From positions 1-64,000 of the forward strand of contig CALGLE010000001.1 in NCBI GenBank assembly GCA_937930305.1: a stretch of DNA of 64,000 bases, written 5' to 3'. The notes under the pieces are model-generated. The model did not search any database, was not told the DNA's origin, and saw nothing but the letters and a program-made list of their open reading frames with translations. Shown here piece by piece: positions 1-8,436 of this stretch (positions are counted from its first letter, which is position 1; each line of letters starts with the position of its first letter). The DNA is from an uncultured Granulosicoccaceae bacterium (lineage in GTDB: Bacteria > Pseudomonadota > Gammaproteobacteria > Granulosicoccales > Granulosicoccaceae). The translations under genes were made by a program, and so were the position numbers.

Positions 1-676
1 TAAGTATTTTTTCGTAGAGGGAGAGTTCGTCCATTGCGATTCACTAAACAAAAAACAGATGGATTTTGCAGTGTAGCGCAACTCGATTGTGTGCTGGCAT
101 TATGCCCAGCTTTTGTCACCCACTCGATGTGGGGAACACCCATATATTGCCAGTATTTTAGCGCGACTGCAATTGTTGATGCGCCGGTGGTCACCGAAAC
201 ACCATCAACAATGGCCTGGCGTCGCCAGGGTGTTATTGGTAGGCAACGTGGTGCTTAGAGTGCCGCCTGAAACACTGAAATCGAGTTCGATAATCCGCTG
301 TTCAACGTTGAAGGAATGCGTCACTGCAGATGTCTTTATCAACGCCGCTCGATCAATCGCATTACTGCCCGCAACACTCATGACTAATGCTTTGGCCGAA
401 GTTGAACGCATTGCCGGACAAACTGTACTAGGGTCTTGGCGCAAAACTATTGCCGTTAATCAAATACGGCGGGTAGAAGATTTTCCCATCGCGCCGGCGA
501 TATGGGCCAGGGTCACCACCACCATTGGAGAATACGCTGCCATCGGGTAACAAGATCGTGCTGCTGTGATAAAGGCGTACTTCACTTGACCATCCGCCAG
601 CAACACTGTGTTCGCTCAGTGGCGTGCAAATTTTCGGTTTCGAGGTTTGGCTGACCACCGGGTTTGTGTACAACAA
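1..676 (-). pseudogene. C-terminal remnant of a galactose-oxidase-like copper radical oxidase
   Basis: Read on the minus strand, positions 676-430 encode a segment with the galactose oxidase pattern RLYHSSTILLPDGSVFSNGG, including the Tyr-His pair that binds copper in that family. After a frameshift near 430-440 the next frame continues with AVTHSFNVEQR, which matches the family segment holding the second copper His, and runs to PGH with a stop at about 205. A third frame, open from about 205 to the window edge, has GVSV and STIAV, resembling the end of the DUF1929 domain. There is no start: a stop lies just upstream of 676 in frame, so the beta-propeller N-terminus is missing. It is a decayed gene whose far end lies outside the window. 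Sequencing error could explain one shift but not the missing N-terminus. Confidence 0.7.
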
Positions 677-697
677 TACTTCAATTTATCGTAAATA

Positions 698-719
698 GAG
701 GAACGTACATCAAGTCAAG
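698..719. repeat. Short direct repeat, copy 1
   Basis: The pattern GAGG-NN-CGTACATCA-N-GTCAAG occurs here and again at 1748-1769, with 19 of 22 positions identical and some further similarity downstream. The two copies bracket the sugar isomerase gene at 761-1609. The origin is unknown: it could be a duplicated target, a regulatory site, or a footprint of an insertion. Confidence 0.45.
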
Positions 720-760
720 AAAATATTCGTCCGCTCATGTCTGCGGCGCCTGCACTGACT

Positions 761-1609
761 TTAAATTGAATCCCAACCGTTACGAATGGTTTGGAACCCT
801 TCTTTGTACACAGCCTCTGGGCTTTCGGCGAAGTCTCGCCATACGCGGGTCGCTGCCGCTAACTCAGGAAGCCCTCTTCCGAACGCTTCCACCGTCAGCC
901 AGTTATCGTAACCAGCGGCTTTTAAGGCTTTAAAAGTTTCTTTCCATGGAACATGACCGCGACCCGGAACGCCTCTGTCATTTTCAGAAATATGCACATG
1001 CGTGACGTTTTTACTGTGTCGGGTATAAGCTGCAACCGGATCCGTTTCTTCTATGTTTGCATGAAAGGTGTCATACATTGTTTTGATATTGGGGTGCCCA
1101 AGGGACTCAACGTAACTGTCGATTTGCTCCATGGTGGTTGCAAAGTAGCTTTCAAAACGATTCACCGCTTCCAGTGCTATTGTGACGTTTGCGTTGCGAG
1201 CATAATCACCTACCGTGTTGTGCACTTCAAGCGCACGATCAAACTCTTCCTGTGTTGTGGCAGCTCCGCTGAATTCACCGAGCGTTTGGTGTAATGGACC
1301 AGCAACGCACGTTGCCCCGAGTGCTGCAGCACAGTCAACAACCCAATTTAAATAACGAACGGCTTCTTGACGTTCTTTTGGATCGGAAGACAAAGGATTT
1401 TTATCTAGACCCGGAATGACTGAAATGGCCGTGCGATCAAGCTCCAACTCATCAAGGAGTTTGCCAATAGACGCGTAATCATCTGGACTGCCATCGAAGA
1501 CAGGGATCTCTACGCCGTCATAGCCTGTTTTCTTTAAGTCCGTTAATAAAGAGCGGTGTTCCTCTCCTACCGATGTAGTCCACAGCAACATACAAAATCC
1601 AATTTTCAC
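761..1609 (-). CDS. Sugar phosphate isomerase/epimerase family protein (TIM barrel)
   Basis: The product of about 282 residues is an AP endonuclease 2-like TIM-barrel of the family that includes hydroxypyruvate isomerase and D-tagatose 3-epimerase. Visible landmarks are KIGFCMLLWT at the N-terminus, GYDGVEIP on the second strand, ALEAVNRFESY with the metal-binding Glu, YDTFHANIEE, HVHISENDRGVPGRGHVPW and a late VEAFG with the last Glu. These fit a divalent-metal aldose-ketose isomerase or epimerase; the substrate cannot be read. An ATG at 1624 is possible, but a GGAGG ribosome site overlaps it and sits at good distance from a GTG at 1609 that begins the conserved strand, so GTG is preferred. 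The gene stands alone, facing the broken galactose-oxidase remnant downstream. Confidence 0.85.
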   Translation of the reverse strand: MKIGFCMLLWTTSVGEEHRSLLTDLKKTGYDGVEIPVFDGSPDDYASIGKLLDELELDRTAISVIPGLDKNPLSSDPKERQEAVRYLNWVVDCAAALGATCVAGPLHQTLGEFSGAATTQEEFDRALEVHNTVGDYARNANVTIALEAVNRFESYFATTMEQIDSYVESLGHPNIKTMYDTFHANIEETDPVAAYTRHSKNVTHVHISENDRGVPGRGHVPWKETFKALKAAGYDNWLTVEAFGRGLPELAAATRVWRDFAESPEAVYKEGFQTIRNGWDSI

Positions 1610-1747
1610 CCCGTATTCCTCCAAGATAATTAGTGAATTGCTCTACAGCTGTTTAGCGACCGAATGTTTCTGGTGTTCGTGCTTGCAGTGGCCAGATTTT
1701 TTATTTGTCTCGATTGTTTTTACCGCCCGAGCTCAATTACCCTAAAT

Positions 1748-1769
1748 GAGGTGCGTACATCATGTCAAG
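1748..1769. repeat. Short direct repeat, copy 2
   Basis: Second copy of the repeat at 698-719 (GAGG-NN-CGTACATCA-N-GTCAAG). It lies about 140 bp upstream of the isomerase start, in the gap shared with the BrnT remnant. Confidence 0.45.
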
Positions 1770-1801
1770 TTATTATCGTATTGCGAAAAAAGCAGAAGTT
1801 A

Positions 1802-1835
1802 AGTGGTAAGCTTTTTTTGTATGTACAAAACCACT
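1802..1835. promoter_or_regulatory. Palindrome, GntR/FadR-type operator candidate
   Basis: TTTTGTA-TG-TACAAAA (1815-1830) is a perfect 7-bp inverted repeat, flanked by a further AGTGGT (1802-1807) and ACCACT (1830-1835). The core TTGT-N4-ACAA resembles operators of GntR regulators of the FadR branch. It lies about 200 bp upstream of the isomerase gene on the minus strand. No GntR gene is in the window, so the regulator would be elsewhere. A simple hairpin is the alternative. Confidence 0.4.
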
Positions 1836-1893
1836 AATTGAACTAGGCACTAAAGGAATAGCTGGCCGCTAACAGCATTGGGACGCGTTCTGC

Positions 1894-2072
1894 ATGAAAA
1901 AATTTGAGTGGGATAAAGAAAAGAACCAAGCAATATCGAGAAACACGGTGTTAAATTTGAAGATGCTAAGAAAATTTTTGATGAGCCAATACTGACCGTC
2001 AGATCTGCGCTATGTACAGGCCCTGCAAACGCCAACATCAATGTTGTCCATCCATTCAATAATAATCATTAG
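1894..2072 (+). pseudogene. Broken BrnT-type toxin gene
   Basis: ATG at 1894 opens MKKFEWDKEKNQA. A one-base loss near 1932 then throws the frame; restoring it gives NIEKHGVKFEDAKKIFDEP, the conserved N-terminal half of BrnT ribonuclease toxins (FEWD-x-KN-N-KHGV-F-A-FDDP). After about 37 residues the similarity stops, and the tail to the stop at 2070-2072 does not carry the remaining BrnT strands. No BrnA antitoxin follows; the next gene ends at 2075 on the other strand. It is a truncated and frameshifted toxin remnant. Confidence 0.7.
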
Positions 2073-2074
2073 TT

Positions 2075-2914
2075 TCATGGCGGTAATAGCTCTGATTCAT
2101 GTGGCATAACAATTTGCCTACGATCTGGTGTCAGCCGTGCAAGCAGTTCATCACTAGGCCGGTACGCATGTCGAAAATAACCCCAAGAAGGCCCGTAGCG
2201 AAACACGGCAATTCTGCGTTGCCCTGCGTTGGTTCGTTTTGCCGAACCGTGCATGATGGCATCAACAAACAATATCGCGTCTCCAGGTTCCAAGAAAACT
2301 TCCACCGCGCCCGTTACATGATCAACCGATGTCGGTGTGGTACTGATTGCTGCGTTCTGCAACTCGGGATGGCAAATATTTGATTTGTGGCTTCCTGGAA
2401 TGACCATCGTGGCTCCATCACCGGGGCCAATGCGATTAAGCCCAATCAGTATGTTTATTTGACCACAGTGAAATTTGTTATCGTGATAACGAAACTGGCA
2501 TCTTGTCACTCGATCCTGACCACCTGAATGCAAACCAATGGCCTCGCCAGCGGATCTTAAATTTGCAAAATTCTCGTCAATGAAACAAGGGCCATGCAGC
2601 CCGTCAAAATTTTTCGTGTCTGTACCGATGAAATGCGTGACCTTAGCAATCCAAGCGGGATGATCGATCAATTGTTCAAAGGCCGGCCCGGCTTCATAAA
2701 TTTGCTGCAAATTGAGTCCCTCGTGCGCCCCTGTAAAATTGTGTCCGTGCACCCGGCCGCGCCAATCACCTGGCTCAACATCTTGGAGGCCGTCAAGTAT
2801 TTGATTACAGGCCAAGACATGCTCCGCCGACAACGCACCTCTTAGCACAATGTATCCATTTAAATCGAACAAGTAACGATCCATCTGCGTGCATTGATCA
2901 GGCGACATACTCAT
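2075..2914 (-). CDS. Phytanoyl-CoA dioxygenase (PhyH) family protein
   Basis: The 279-residue product has the PhyH double-stranded beta-helix layout of Fe(II)/2-oxoglutarate oxygenases: FDLNGYIVLRGALSAEHV at the N-terminus, a central GDGATMVIPGSHKS, then EPGDAILFVDAIMHGSAKRTNAGQRRIAVFRY, which supplies the distal His and the Arg for 2-oxoglutarate. The usual H-x-D metal pair is not obvious; the corresponding place reads GLHSGGQD, as in some environmental members. The substrate is unknown. ATG at 2914 is preferred over a TTG two codons upstream. The EamA exporter lies upstream on the same strand with a gap of about 50 bp, so the two may be co-transcribed. Confidence 0.8.
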   Translation of the reverse strand: MSMSPDQCTQMDRYLFDLNGYIVLRGALSAEHVLACNQILDGLQDVEPGDWRGRVHGHNFTGAHEGLNLQQIYEAGPAFEQLIDHPAWIAKVTHFIGTDTKNFDGLHGPCFIDENFANLRSAGEAIGLHSGGQDRVTRCQFRYHDNKFHCGQINILIGLNRIGPGDGATMVIPGSHKSNICHPELQNAAISTTPTSVDHVTGAVEVFLEPGDAILFVDAIMHGSAKRTNAGQRRIAVFRYGPSWGYFRHAYRPSDELLARLTPDRRQIVMPHESELLPP

Positions 2915-2967
2915 AAACAATGACTCTCATATTGGGTTTTAAAAGGTCACGGACCAAATTCAACATA

Positions 2968-3915
2968 TCAAATCGGCGGAGCCGCACGCTCTGTGATTAG
3001 CTGCCCGGCCGTCACTCTCTCTCGGTGAATCATATACAGCCCAGCACCAATAATAATGGCAATGCCGATTAAGCTTAAGGTGTTAGGGAATTCGTGGAAT
3101 ACCCAGTACCCGAACAAGGCTGCCACCGGTAACTCAAAATACTGCAACGGGGCTAGCGTGGACGATGGCGCAAACGACAGTGCGTAAGTCATCATCAAGT
3201 GGCTGAGTGTGGCGAAGAATCCTGCGCCAAAGAGCCACAGCCACGCAATTCCCTTCGGCCAAACGGGATCAAATAAATCGGAGCCAGAGCCTTGGGCCAG
3301 GAGTAGCACAGGTATGCTAAACAAGCTAGCGATCAGGCCAGTATGGAATTGCATTACCACAGGATGCATCCGGCGTGACAGACCACGCGTGACAAGAATG
3401 TAGAAAGCGAAAGCGATTGCTGTACCCAGCGGTATCAGCGCCACGGCGCCAAAAGCTGCGAAGCTGGGTTGGATTACGAACAAAACTCCGACAAACCCTA
3501 CAATGCATGCCCCAATGCGACGAGGGCCAACATCTTCGCCTAAGTAAAACTTCCCAACTAACAACACGATGAAAGGGGCCACAAACACAATCGCCAGCGC
3601 ATCGGCAAGTGGCATCACGCGGATCGCCGTAATGAAACAAAAGGTTGCAAAAAGCAAAAGTAACGCACGAGAAATCAACGGCAACCAGTGCTCACGCGCC
3701 ACATTCAAAGACAGCCGCATGATCCATATAAAAGGAGCCATTAACGCGCACTGCACAACAAAGCGCGTCGCTGTAATCTGCCCAACCGGCACCGTGGAGG
3801 ACGCAAGCTTTGCCGCCACATCCAGCATCGGTGCGGTTAAACAAAATCCCAGCATCAACACGACACCGGTAAGAATTTTGTCCGTTGATGGAACCGAAGT
3901 GGTCGTGTTTGTCAT
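2968..3915 (-). CDS. EamA/DMT-family inner-membrane transporter
   Basis: The 315-residue protein is almost entirely hydrophobic, with about ten predicted membrane helices in two similar halves, as expected for EamA (drug/metabolite transporter) carriers. Visible features include LDVAAKLASSTVPVGQITATRFVVQ in the first half and YALSFAPSSTLAPLQYFELPVAALFGYWVF in the second, the latter typical of the helix 8-9 region. The likely role is export or exchange of a small metabolite such as an amino acid. It is divergent from the esterase gene at 4026 and upstream of the PhyH gene on the same strand. Confidence 0.85.
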   Translation of the reverse strand: MTNTTTSVPSTDKILTGVVLMLGFCLTAPMLDVAAKLASSTVPVGQITATRFVVQCALMAPFIWIMRLSLNVAREHWLPLISRALLLLFATFCFITAIRVMPLADALAIVFVAPFIVLLVGKFYLGEDVGPRRIGACIVGFVGVLFVIQPSFAAFGAVALIPLGTAIAFAFYILVTRGLSRRMHPVVMQFHTGLIASLFSIPVLLLAQGSGSDLFDPVWPKGIAWLWLFGAGFFATLSHLMMTYALSFAPSSTLAPLQYFELPVAALFGYWVFHEFPNTLSLIGIAIIIGAGLYMIHRERVTAGQLITERAAPPI

Positions 3916-4025
3916 GGCTAGTATTCGCGTTTCGGTGGGACAACAATATCTAAAGCCGCCACGTTCAAATTCAACCGGTAAATTCGTGTGTTACTGTAAA
4001 TCAACGCTCTAACACCGAGAACAAG

Positions 4026-5372
4026 ATGAGCACTTCTATAACCACCACAGTCGCCTTCGGCATGGCTGTGATTTGCACATCATGGACAACAGGCGTGCAA
4101 GCACAGAACCGCATTGATACTCAACGTCCCGACGCACCGGAGCTCGCAGCTTACGGTGACTACGAAATCGGAACACAGGCCATCACTTTAACCCATCCGG
4201 GTCAAGTCGATGTTCTTGCACTCGACCCCTCAGCAAAGCCACCTGACGAGCTGCCTACATACGATCGAGCGCTTCCCGTTCAACTGTGGTACCCCGCGTT
4301 ATCAGGAGCCACCGGAAGCAAAGCTCTAAACGTATTCTTGCGTGATGGAACAACCGAAGTCGAGATGATTGGGCAAGCCACAGAATCGGCAGCGCCTGTT
4401 GTTGACGATGGGCCCTTTCCATTGGTGATCGTATCCCACGGCTATCCAGGAAATCGCTTCTTACTCTCGCATCTTGCCGAGAATATTGCCTCTAAGGGTT
4501 ACATTGTGGCCTCCATCGATCACACCGATTCAACCTATCGCACACAGGCAGCATTTGGATCAACGCTGCGCAATCGCCCATTAGATCAGCTATTTGTTCT
4601 TAACGAAATGGCTCGACTGAACAACAACCCCGAAAGCTTTTTATCAAAGTTAATTGACACGGATAATTCAGCCATTGTGGGGTATTCCATGGGGGGATAC
4701 GGTGCGGTTATTACCGCCGGTGGGGGTGTTACCGCGGCATCGGTGGACTTCGCTTACAGCCCGCCTTTTGGCACACTAGGTATTCACGAAAGTGGTAGCG
4801 ATACCCACAACGCTCTGCCCGACCCACGAATCAAAACAGCGATTGCCTTTGCACCCTGGGGAAGAAATTCTGGGTTTTTCGATGCGGCAGGTAATGCGGG
4901 TATTCAGATCCCAATGTTGTTTGTAGCAGGCTCTGACGATGATGTGTCCTTGTACGAAGAGGGTGTTCGCGCTATATGGAATGAGGCTGTAAATGTTGAT
5001 CGGGCTTTGTTGACATTTGCCAACGCCAATCACAATGCAGCAGCCCCCTTCCCCGCTCCTGCAGAGAGTTTTTTGGTTAGCCCAAGTCTGGGACGAGCCA
5101 CGTTTGACCATTACGCAGATGCTGTTTGGGATACCGTACGCATGAATAACATTGCCCAACACTTCACAACCGCGTGGCTTGATCGATACCTAAAAAGCAA
5201 CACATCCAGAGACGCGTTCCTGAGCTTGATACCTGACTCCAACGACGGCGTATTTTCCGCCAACGATGACGGCTCGTTCAAAGATGACCACACGTATTGG
5301 ACAGGCTTTCAAGATCGTTCTGCCAAAGGCCTGATGTTTGAATGGCTACGCAGTGGTGAAGGTGCTCAGTAA
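4026..5372 (+). CDS. Exported alpha/beta hydrolase, PAF-acetylhydrolase/dienelactone hydrolase type
   Basis: A 448-residue protein with an N-terminal signal peptide ending near VQAQ (about residue 27). The mature part has PLVIVSHGYPGNR (oxyanion strand), IDHTDSTY and the nucleophile elbow VGYSMGGYG, the pattern of platelet-activating factor acetylhydrolase-like esterases. A later FVAGSDDDVS supplies a plausible acid residue and NANHNAAAPF the catalytic His. It probably hydrolyses an ester or amide in the periplasm or outside the cell; the substrate is unknown. It stands alone between a divergent exporter gene and a convergent three-gene operon. Confidence 0.82.
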   Translation: MSTSITTTVAFGMAVICTSWTTGVQAQNRIDTQRPDAPELAAYGDYEIGTQAITLTHPGQVDVLALDPSAKPPDELPTYDRALPVQLWYPALSGATGSKALNVFLRDGTTEVEMIGQATESAAPVVDDGPFPLVIVSHGYPGNRFLLSHLAENIASKGYIVASIDHTDSTYRTQAAFGSTLRNRPLDQLFVLNEMARLNNNPESFLSKLIDTDNSAIVGYSMGGYGAVITAGGGVTAASVDFAYSPPFGTLGIHESGSDTHNALPDPRIKTAIAFAPWGRNSGFFDAAGNAGIQIPMLFVAGSDDDVSLYEEGVRAIWNEAVNVDRALLTFANANHNAAAPFPAPAESFLVSPSLGRATFDHYADAVWDTVRMNNIAQHFTTAWLDRYLKSNTSRDAFLSLIPDSNDGVFSANDDGSFKDDHTYWTGFQDRSAKGLMFEWLRSGEGAQ

Positions 5373-5419
5373 ACACAGGTTGTTCGATAACATAGTCATT
5401 TATAAAGGACGTTATTACC

Positions 5420-5953
5420 TTATTTGCCTGAAACAAAACCATAACTCTCCTTAACGAGTTCGAGTACCACACTCAACTCATCCTCTGACACCGGTGTGTA
5501 AATCATGACAAACCCTTCCAAGCCTCGCTTCTTAGCCGCCCATGGATGATGGATTGCCCAGCCGGCTTCTATTGCCTTGACGGCTAATTCGGGTGGTAAC
5601 GATGCGTGCAGGCTACCGTCAGGGTGGGCATGGGCGAATTCACGACCACGAATCATCGATTCAGGCCGAACCAACTTCATGTCATCCTTCACCCAAAATC
5701 CCGTCGACCCAGCCCGACCTACAACCGTGCGACGCAACTCAACACCGGGCATCGCCGATACCCGGTCTAACAGTTCTGCCGCAATTTCAGGTACCGCCTC
5801 AACATCAATTTGAATGTGCGGTATGCCATCGGTAGTAACGGGCCTTGGTGTTTCACGATTCGGTAAGTGCTGAATTTCTGCCGAAGCCGAAACCCACCAA
5901 AAGGCAATTGCTGTGACGATTGGCAGGCAGCACAATTTTGTTGAGTTTTTCAT
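5420..5953 (-). CDS. Exported DUF5519 (luciferase-family) protein
   Basis: A 177-residue protein with a signal peptide (hydrophobic stretch ending in VSASAE, about residue 26). The mature region has GVELRRTVVGRAGSTGFWV, GREFAHAHPDGSLHASLPPELA and AGWAIHHPWA, which I recognise as the DUF5519 pattern, a small alpha-beta domain often labelled luciferase family without proven activity. It is last in a minus-strand operon; only 3 bp separate it from the upstream SnoaL-like gene. A LysR gene divergent from the operon is the likely regulator. Confidence 0.75.
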   Translation of the reverse strand: MKNSTKLCCLPIVTAIAFWWVSASAEIQHLPNRETPRPVTTDGIPHIQIDVEAVPEIAAELLDRVSAMPGVELRRTVVGRAGSTGFWVKDDMKLVRPESMIRGREFAHAHPDGSLHASLPPELAVKAIEAGWAIHHPWAAKKRGLEGFVMIYTPVSEDELSVVLELVKESYGFVSGK

Positions 5954-5956
5954 ATT

Positions 5957-6451
5957 TTATTTTGCGTTATACGCCTGGCTTACTGCATAACTGTCTTCAA
6001 ACCAATTCCATAAAACGACTTTGCCGTCACGTACTTTGGCTCGCAATGCAAATGTGAACTCCCCTATTTCCTTTCCGGAGTGCTTTGTAATGCCGTTCAT
6101 TTTTCCAAAGACTGCTACCGTATCTCCTAAAGCAAATGCATCGGTATTGTCCCAGGCAGTGGTTTGGAAATTCTTGCCAAAAATAGGCAAGAACTTCAAT
6201 ATTTCATCTTTGCCATTCCAGGGGCCTATCCACGGCATTGCACGGTCACCTTCATTGTGCCAAACCATATCGTCGGCCATGAGTGATATAGCCTTGTCCA
6301 TATCACCACTGCCAACTGCACCCATAAACGCCATAACAGTGTCGAAAGATGCTTTGCTTTCGGCGTCCATTTCTGCTGCTCTCGCACTCGAGCCAAGCGA
6401 GATTAACAATACACCAACGAATAATGAATTTATAAATATTTTGTGCTTCAT
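5957..6451 (-). CDS. Exported SnoaL/NTF2-like protein
   Basis: The 164-residue product has a clear signal peptide ending at ARAAE (about residue 26), then a compact cone-shaped NTF2 fold: FDTVMAFMGAVGSGDMDKAISLMADDMVWHNEGD, followed by GKDEILKFL and a C-terminal RAKVRDGKVVLWNWFEDSYA. SnoaL-like domains bind or isomerise small hydrophobic ligands, but in exported members the function is usually unknown. It is the middle gene of a three-gene operon of exported proteins. Confidence 0.8.
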   Translation of the reverse strand: MKHKIFINSLFVGVLLISLGSSARAAEMDAESKASFDTVMAFMGAVGSGDMDKAISLMADDMVWHNEGDRAMPWIGPWNGKDEILKFLPIFGKNFQTTAWDNTDAFALGDTVAVFGKMNGITKHSGKEIGEFTFALRAKVRDGKVVLWNWFEDSYAVSQAYNAK

Positions 6452-6506
6452 TTGATTTTCCTAATAGGCAGCATGACTGCCAAATTTAATGGTCTCAGTT
6501 TTAAAA

Positions 6507-6986
6507 CTACTTGGATTTAAGCTGCTGCAGCGCACCGGCCCAGTCTTCAAGATGATAGGAACGAACGATTTTGCCGTCTTTGATTGTGTGGATATCAATG
6601 GTAAGAATGTCGAAACTTTTGCCCATGCCATCAACACCGAACAGCGGCCCATTCGGTGTACCGGTGGCACGACTTCGCACGACAACTTGATCGCCCTCTT
6701 GAATCGTTTCTTGCACTTCCCAATTAAGGTCCGGCATTAGCTTTGCGAAAAAACCACTAACCTGACCGATAAACTGCTCACGGTTTTTACTTGCACCGGA
6801 GTAATCACCAATGCTTTGCCACTCATCGGCAGTGGCCGCCTTGAATGCACCAGCAGCCTCTTCTGAGGCAGGATTGCTGAGAAAATCGTAAAAAGTCATA
6901 GCGACCGCTTTGTTATCAGCCATAACAACGTTGCTGAGAGAGAGCAGCATCAGTGACAATGCAGCAGAAAGAGTTTTAATACTCAT
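6507..6986 (-). CDS. Exported SnoaL-like ester cyclase family protein
   Basis: The start is placed at the ATG at 6986, giving about 159 residues with a signal peptide (MSIKTLSAALSLMLLSLSNV, cut near VMADN). An upstream in-frame start at 7034 would put a non-signal extension before it and is rejected. The mature part is a second NTF2/SnoaL fold with ATADEWQSIGDYSGASKNREQFI, PDLNWEVQETIQEGDQVVVR and IHTIKDGKIVRSYHLEDW, typical of the ester cyclase branch. It is first in the operon and its promoter region is shared with the LysR gene at 7104. Confidence 0.8.
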   Translation of the reverse strand: MSIKTLSAALSLMLLSLSNVVMADNKAVAMTFYDFLSNPASEEAAGAFKAATADEWQSIGDYSGASKNREQFIGQVSGFFAKLMPDLNWEVQETIQEGDQVVVRSRATGTPNGPLFGVDGMGKSFDILTIDIHTIKDGKIVRSYHLEDWAGALQQLKSK

Positions 6987-7103
6987 TATGGTTAGCCCTT
7001 GCAGTGATTTAATTACGTAAAACCAACAGGACACATCATGGACAGTTCTTGATTGCTTGATAAGATAGTATATATAAATTTAACTGTTCGGATATTTTAT
7101 ACA

Positions 7104-7994
7104 ATGCTCGACCAACTGCGACAGATAGCCATTTTTGCCAAAACTATCGATCATGGATCTTTTCGAGGAGCAGCCCGAGAACTCAACTTGTCGCCTTCTG
7201 TCGTCAGCCACCATATATCTCAGCTGGAAGAGCATCTTGGTGTTGCGCTGATATACCGCTCAACTCGAAAGCTTGCGTTGACCAAAGAAGGTGAGCGATT
7301 GCTGATGTCAACACAATCACTTTTTAATACCGTGGAAGTTGCGCTCTCAGAACTATCAGATTCAGCCAACAGCCCTACCGGTGAGCTTCGAATCGCTGCT
7401 CCTTCTATTCTTATTAAGTCAGAGCTCACCGATAAGTTGGCCATTTTTTCGATGGAATATCCTGGTATTAAATTAGCTATTGATTATTCCGATATGCGTA
7501 AAGACGTAATTACCGATGGCTTTGACATCGCTATTCGAATGGAGGTGCGGCCCAAGAATTCCGCTAATACTCGAGCGTTGTTTCAGGTTGAGCGCCGACT
7601 TATTGCATCAACTGATTACTTGAAAAATCGACCAAAAGTTAAAACACCGGACGATGTTCTTGCCTGGGACTGGATTGAACTGACACCGGTTCGGCATGTT
7701 AAGCCTTCGTTTAGAAAATCAGAATCAGAAACAATAACGATCAAGCCCGAATCACACATTTCGACCAACGAAGCACTCTCCGTCTATCACCTTGCAAAGG
7801 CGGGTGCTGGTTTAGCAGTAGTACCTGCGTTTCTAGCTGAAGAAGGAGTCACATTGGGCGCTGTTCAATACGTATTGCCTGAGTGGAGATTGGATCCTAT
7901 TAGTGTCTTTGCGACGTGGCCTTCAAACGCTCCAAAACACGGACTCATCAACCTGCTTGTTAATTCCATAAGCCCAAGCCAGTCACTACGATAA
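7104..7994 (+). CDS. LysR-family transcriptional regulator
   Basis: About 296 residues from the ATG at 7104; this start opens directly into the LysR helix-turn-helix (MLDQLRQIAIFAKTIDHGSF, then ELNLSPSVVSHHISQLEEHLGVALIYRSTRKLALT). The effector domain follows, beginning GELRIAAPSILIKSELT. It belongs to the LTTR type that controls a divergent gene set; here the divergent set is the three exported proteins at 5420-6986, about 117 bp away. The inducer is unknown. Confidence 0.88.
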   Translation: MLDQLRQIAIFAKTIDHGSFRGAARELNLSPSVVSHHISQLEEHLGVALIYRSTRKLALTKEGERLLMSTQSLFNTVEVALSELSDSANSPTGELRIAAPSILIKSELTDKLAIFSMEYPGIKLAIDYSDMRKDVITDGFDIAIRMEVRPKNSANTRALFQVERRLIASTDYLKNRPKVKTPDDVLAWDWIELTPVRHVKPSFRKSESETITIKPESHISTNEALSVYHLAKAGAGLAVVPAFLAEEGVTLGAVQYVLPEWRLDPISVFATWPSNAPKHGLINLLVNSISPSQSLR

Positions 7995-7999
7995 CGTCT

Positions 8000-8020
8000 G
8001 TTAGGGTCTGAAACTCTAAC
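8000..8020 (+). terminator. Weak hairpin after the LysR gene
   Basis: GTTAGGGT / ACTCTAAC pair with one G-T wobble around a 5-nt loop, starting 5 bp after the LysR stop. No T-run follows, so it is a weak or protein-dependent terminator at best. Confidence 0.3.
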
Positions 8021-8091
8021 GAACCTTGACATATTGTTTACTAAAATGCATCTGATATATTAACCAGAAGCTATAGTTTTTGAGTTAACCG

Positions 8092-8436
8092 ATGAAAGAC
8101 TGCAATTCATGCGGCAAGTGTTGCATCAAATACAGTAATGGGCATCTCTTCGCTACAGAACAAGAAATAGAATACTGGGACGTATTTCGTCCAGAAATTG
8201 CTGAATATGTAAGCAACAATCAAATTTGGAGTGATCCCACAACAGGTGCACTTTTGTCTCTTTGCCCCTGGCTGAAGAAAGAGCCAGGATCGACGGTTTA
8301 TCACTGTGAGATTTATGCAGATCGCCCAGATGATTGCCGGGATTATCCATCGAACATTGCTGAAATGATTCGCGATGAGTGCGAAATGTTAGAGCCCAGT
8401 GATTTAATCGCTCATAGGCGAACTATTCGACGATAG
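8092..8436 (+). CDS. YkgJ-type cysteine-cluster (zinc/iron-chelating) protein
   Basis: A 114-residue soluble protein that begins with a dense cysteine cluster, CNSCGKCC, with further cysteines in LCPWL, YHCEIYADRPDDC and a late Cys. This is the signature of the UPF0153/YkgJ family, thought to bind zinc or an iron-sulfur cluster, with no established biochemical role. Its last 14 bp overlap the end of the hipA gene on the other strand, so the two are tail to tail. Confidence 0.8.
   Translation: MKDCNSCGKCCIKYSNGHLFATEQEIEYWDVFRPEIAEYVSNNQIWSDPTTGALLSLCPWLKKEPGSTVYHCEIYADRPDDCRDYPSNIAEMIRDECEMLEPSDLIAHRRTIRR

Noticed and set aside
1860..1893. Possible integron attC-like sequence before the BrnT remnant
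   Set aside because: No complementary core sites or paired arms could be found, and no second copy is present.
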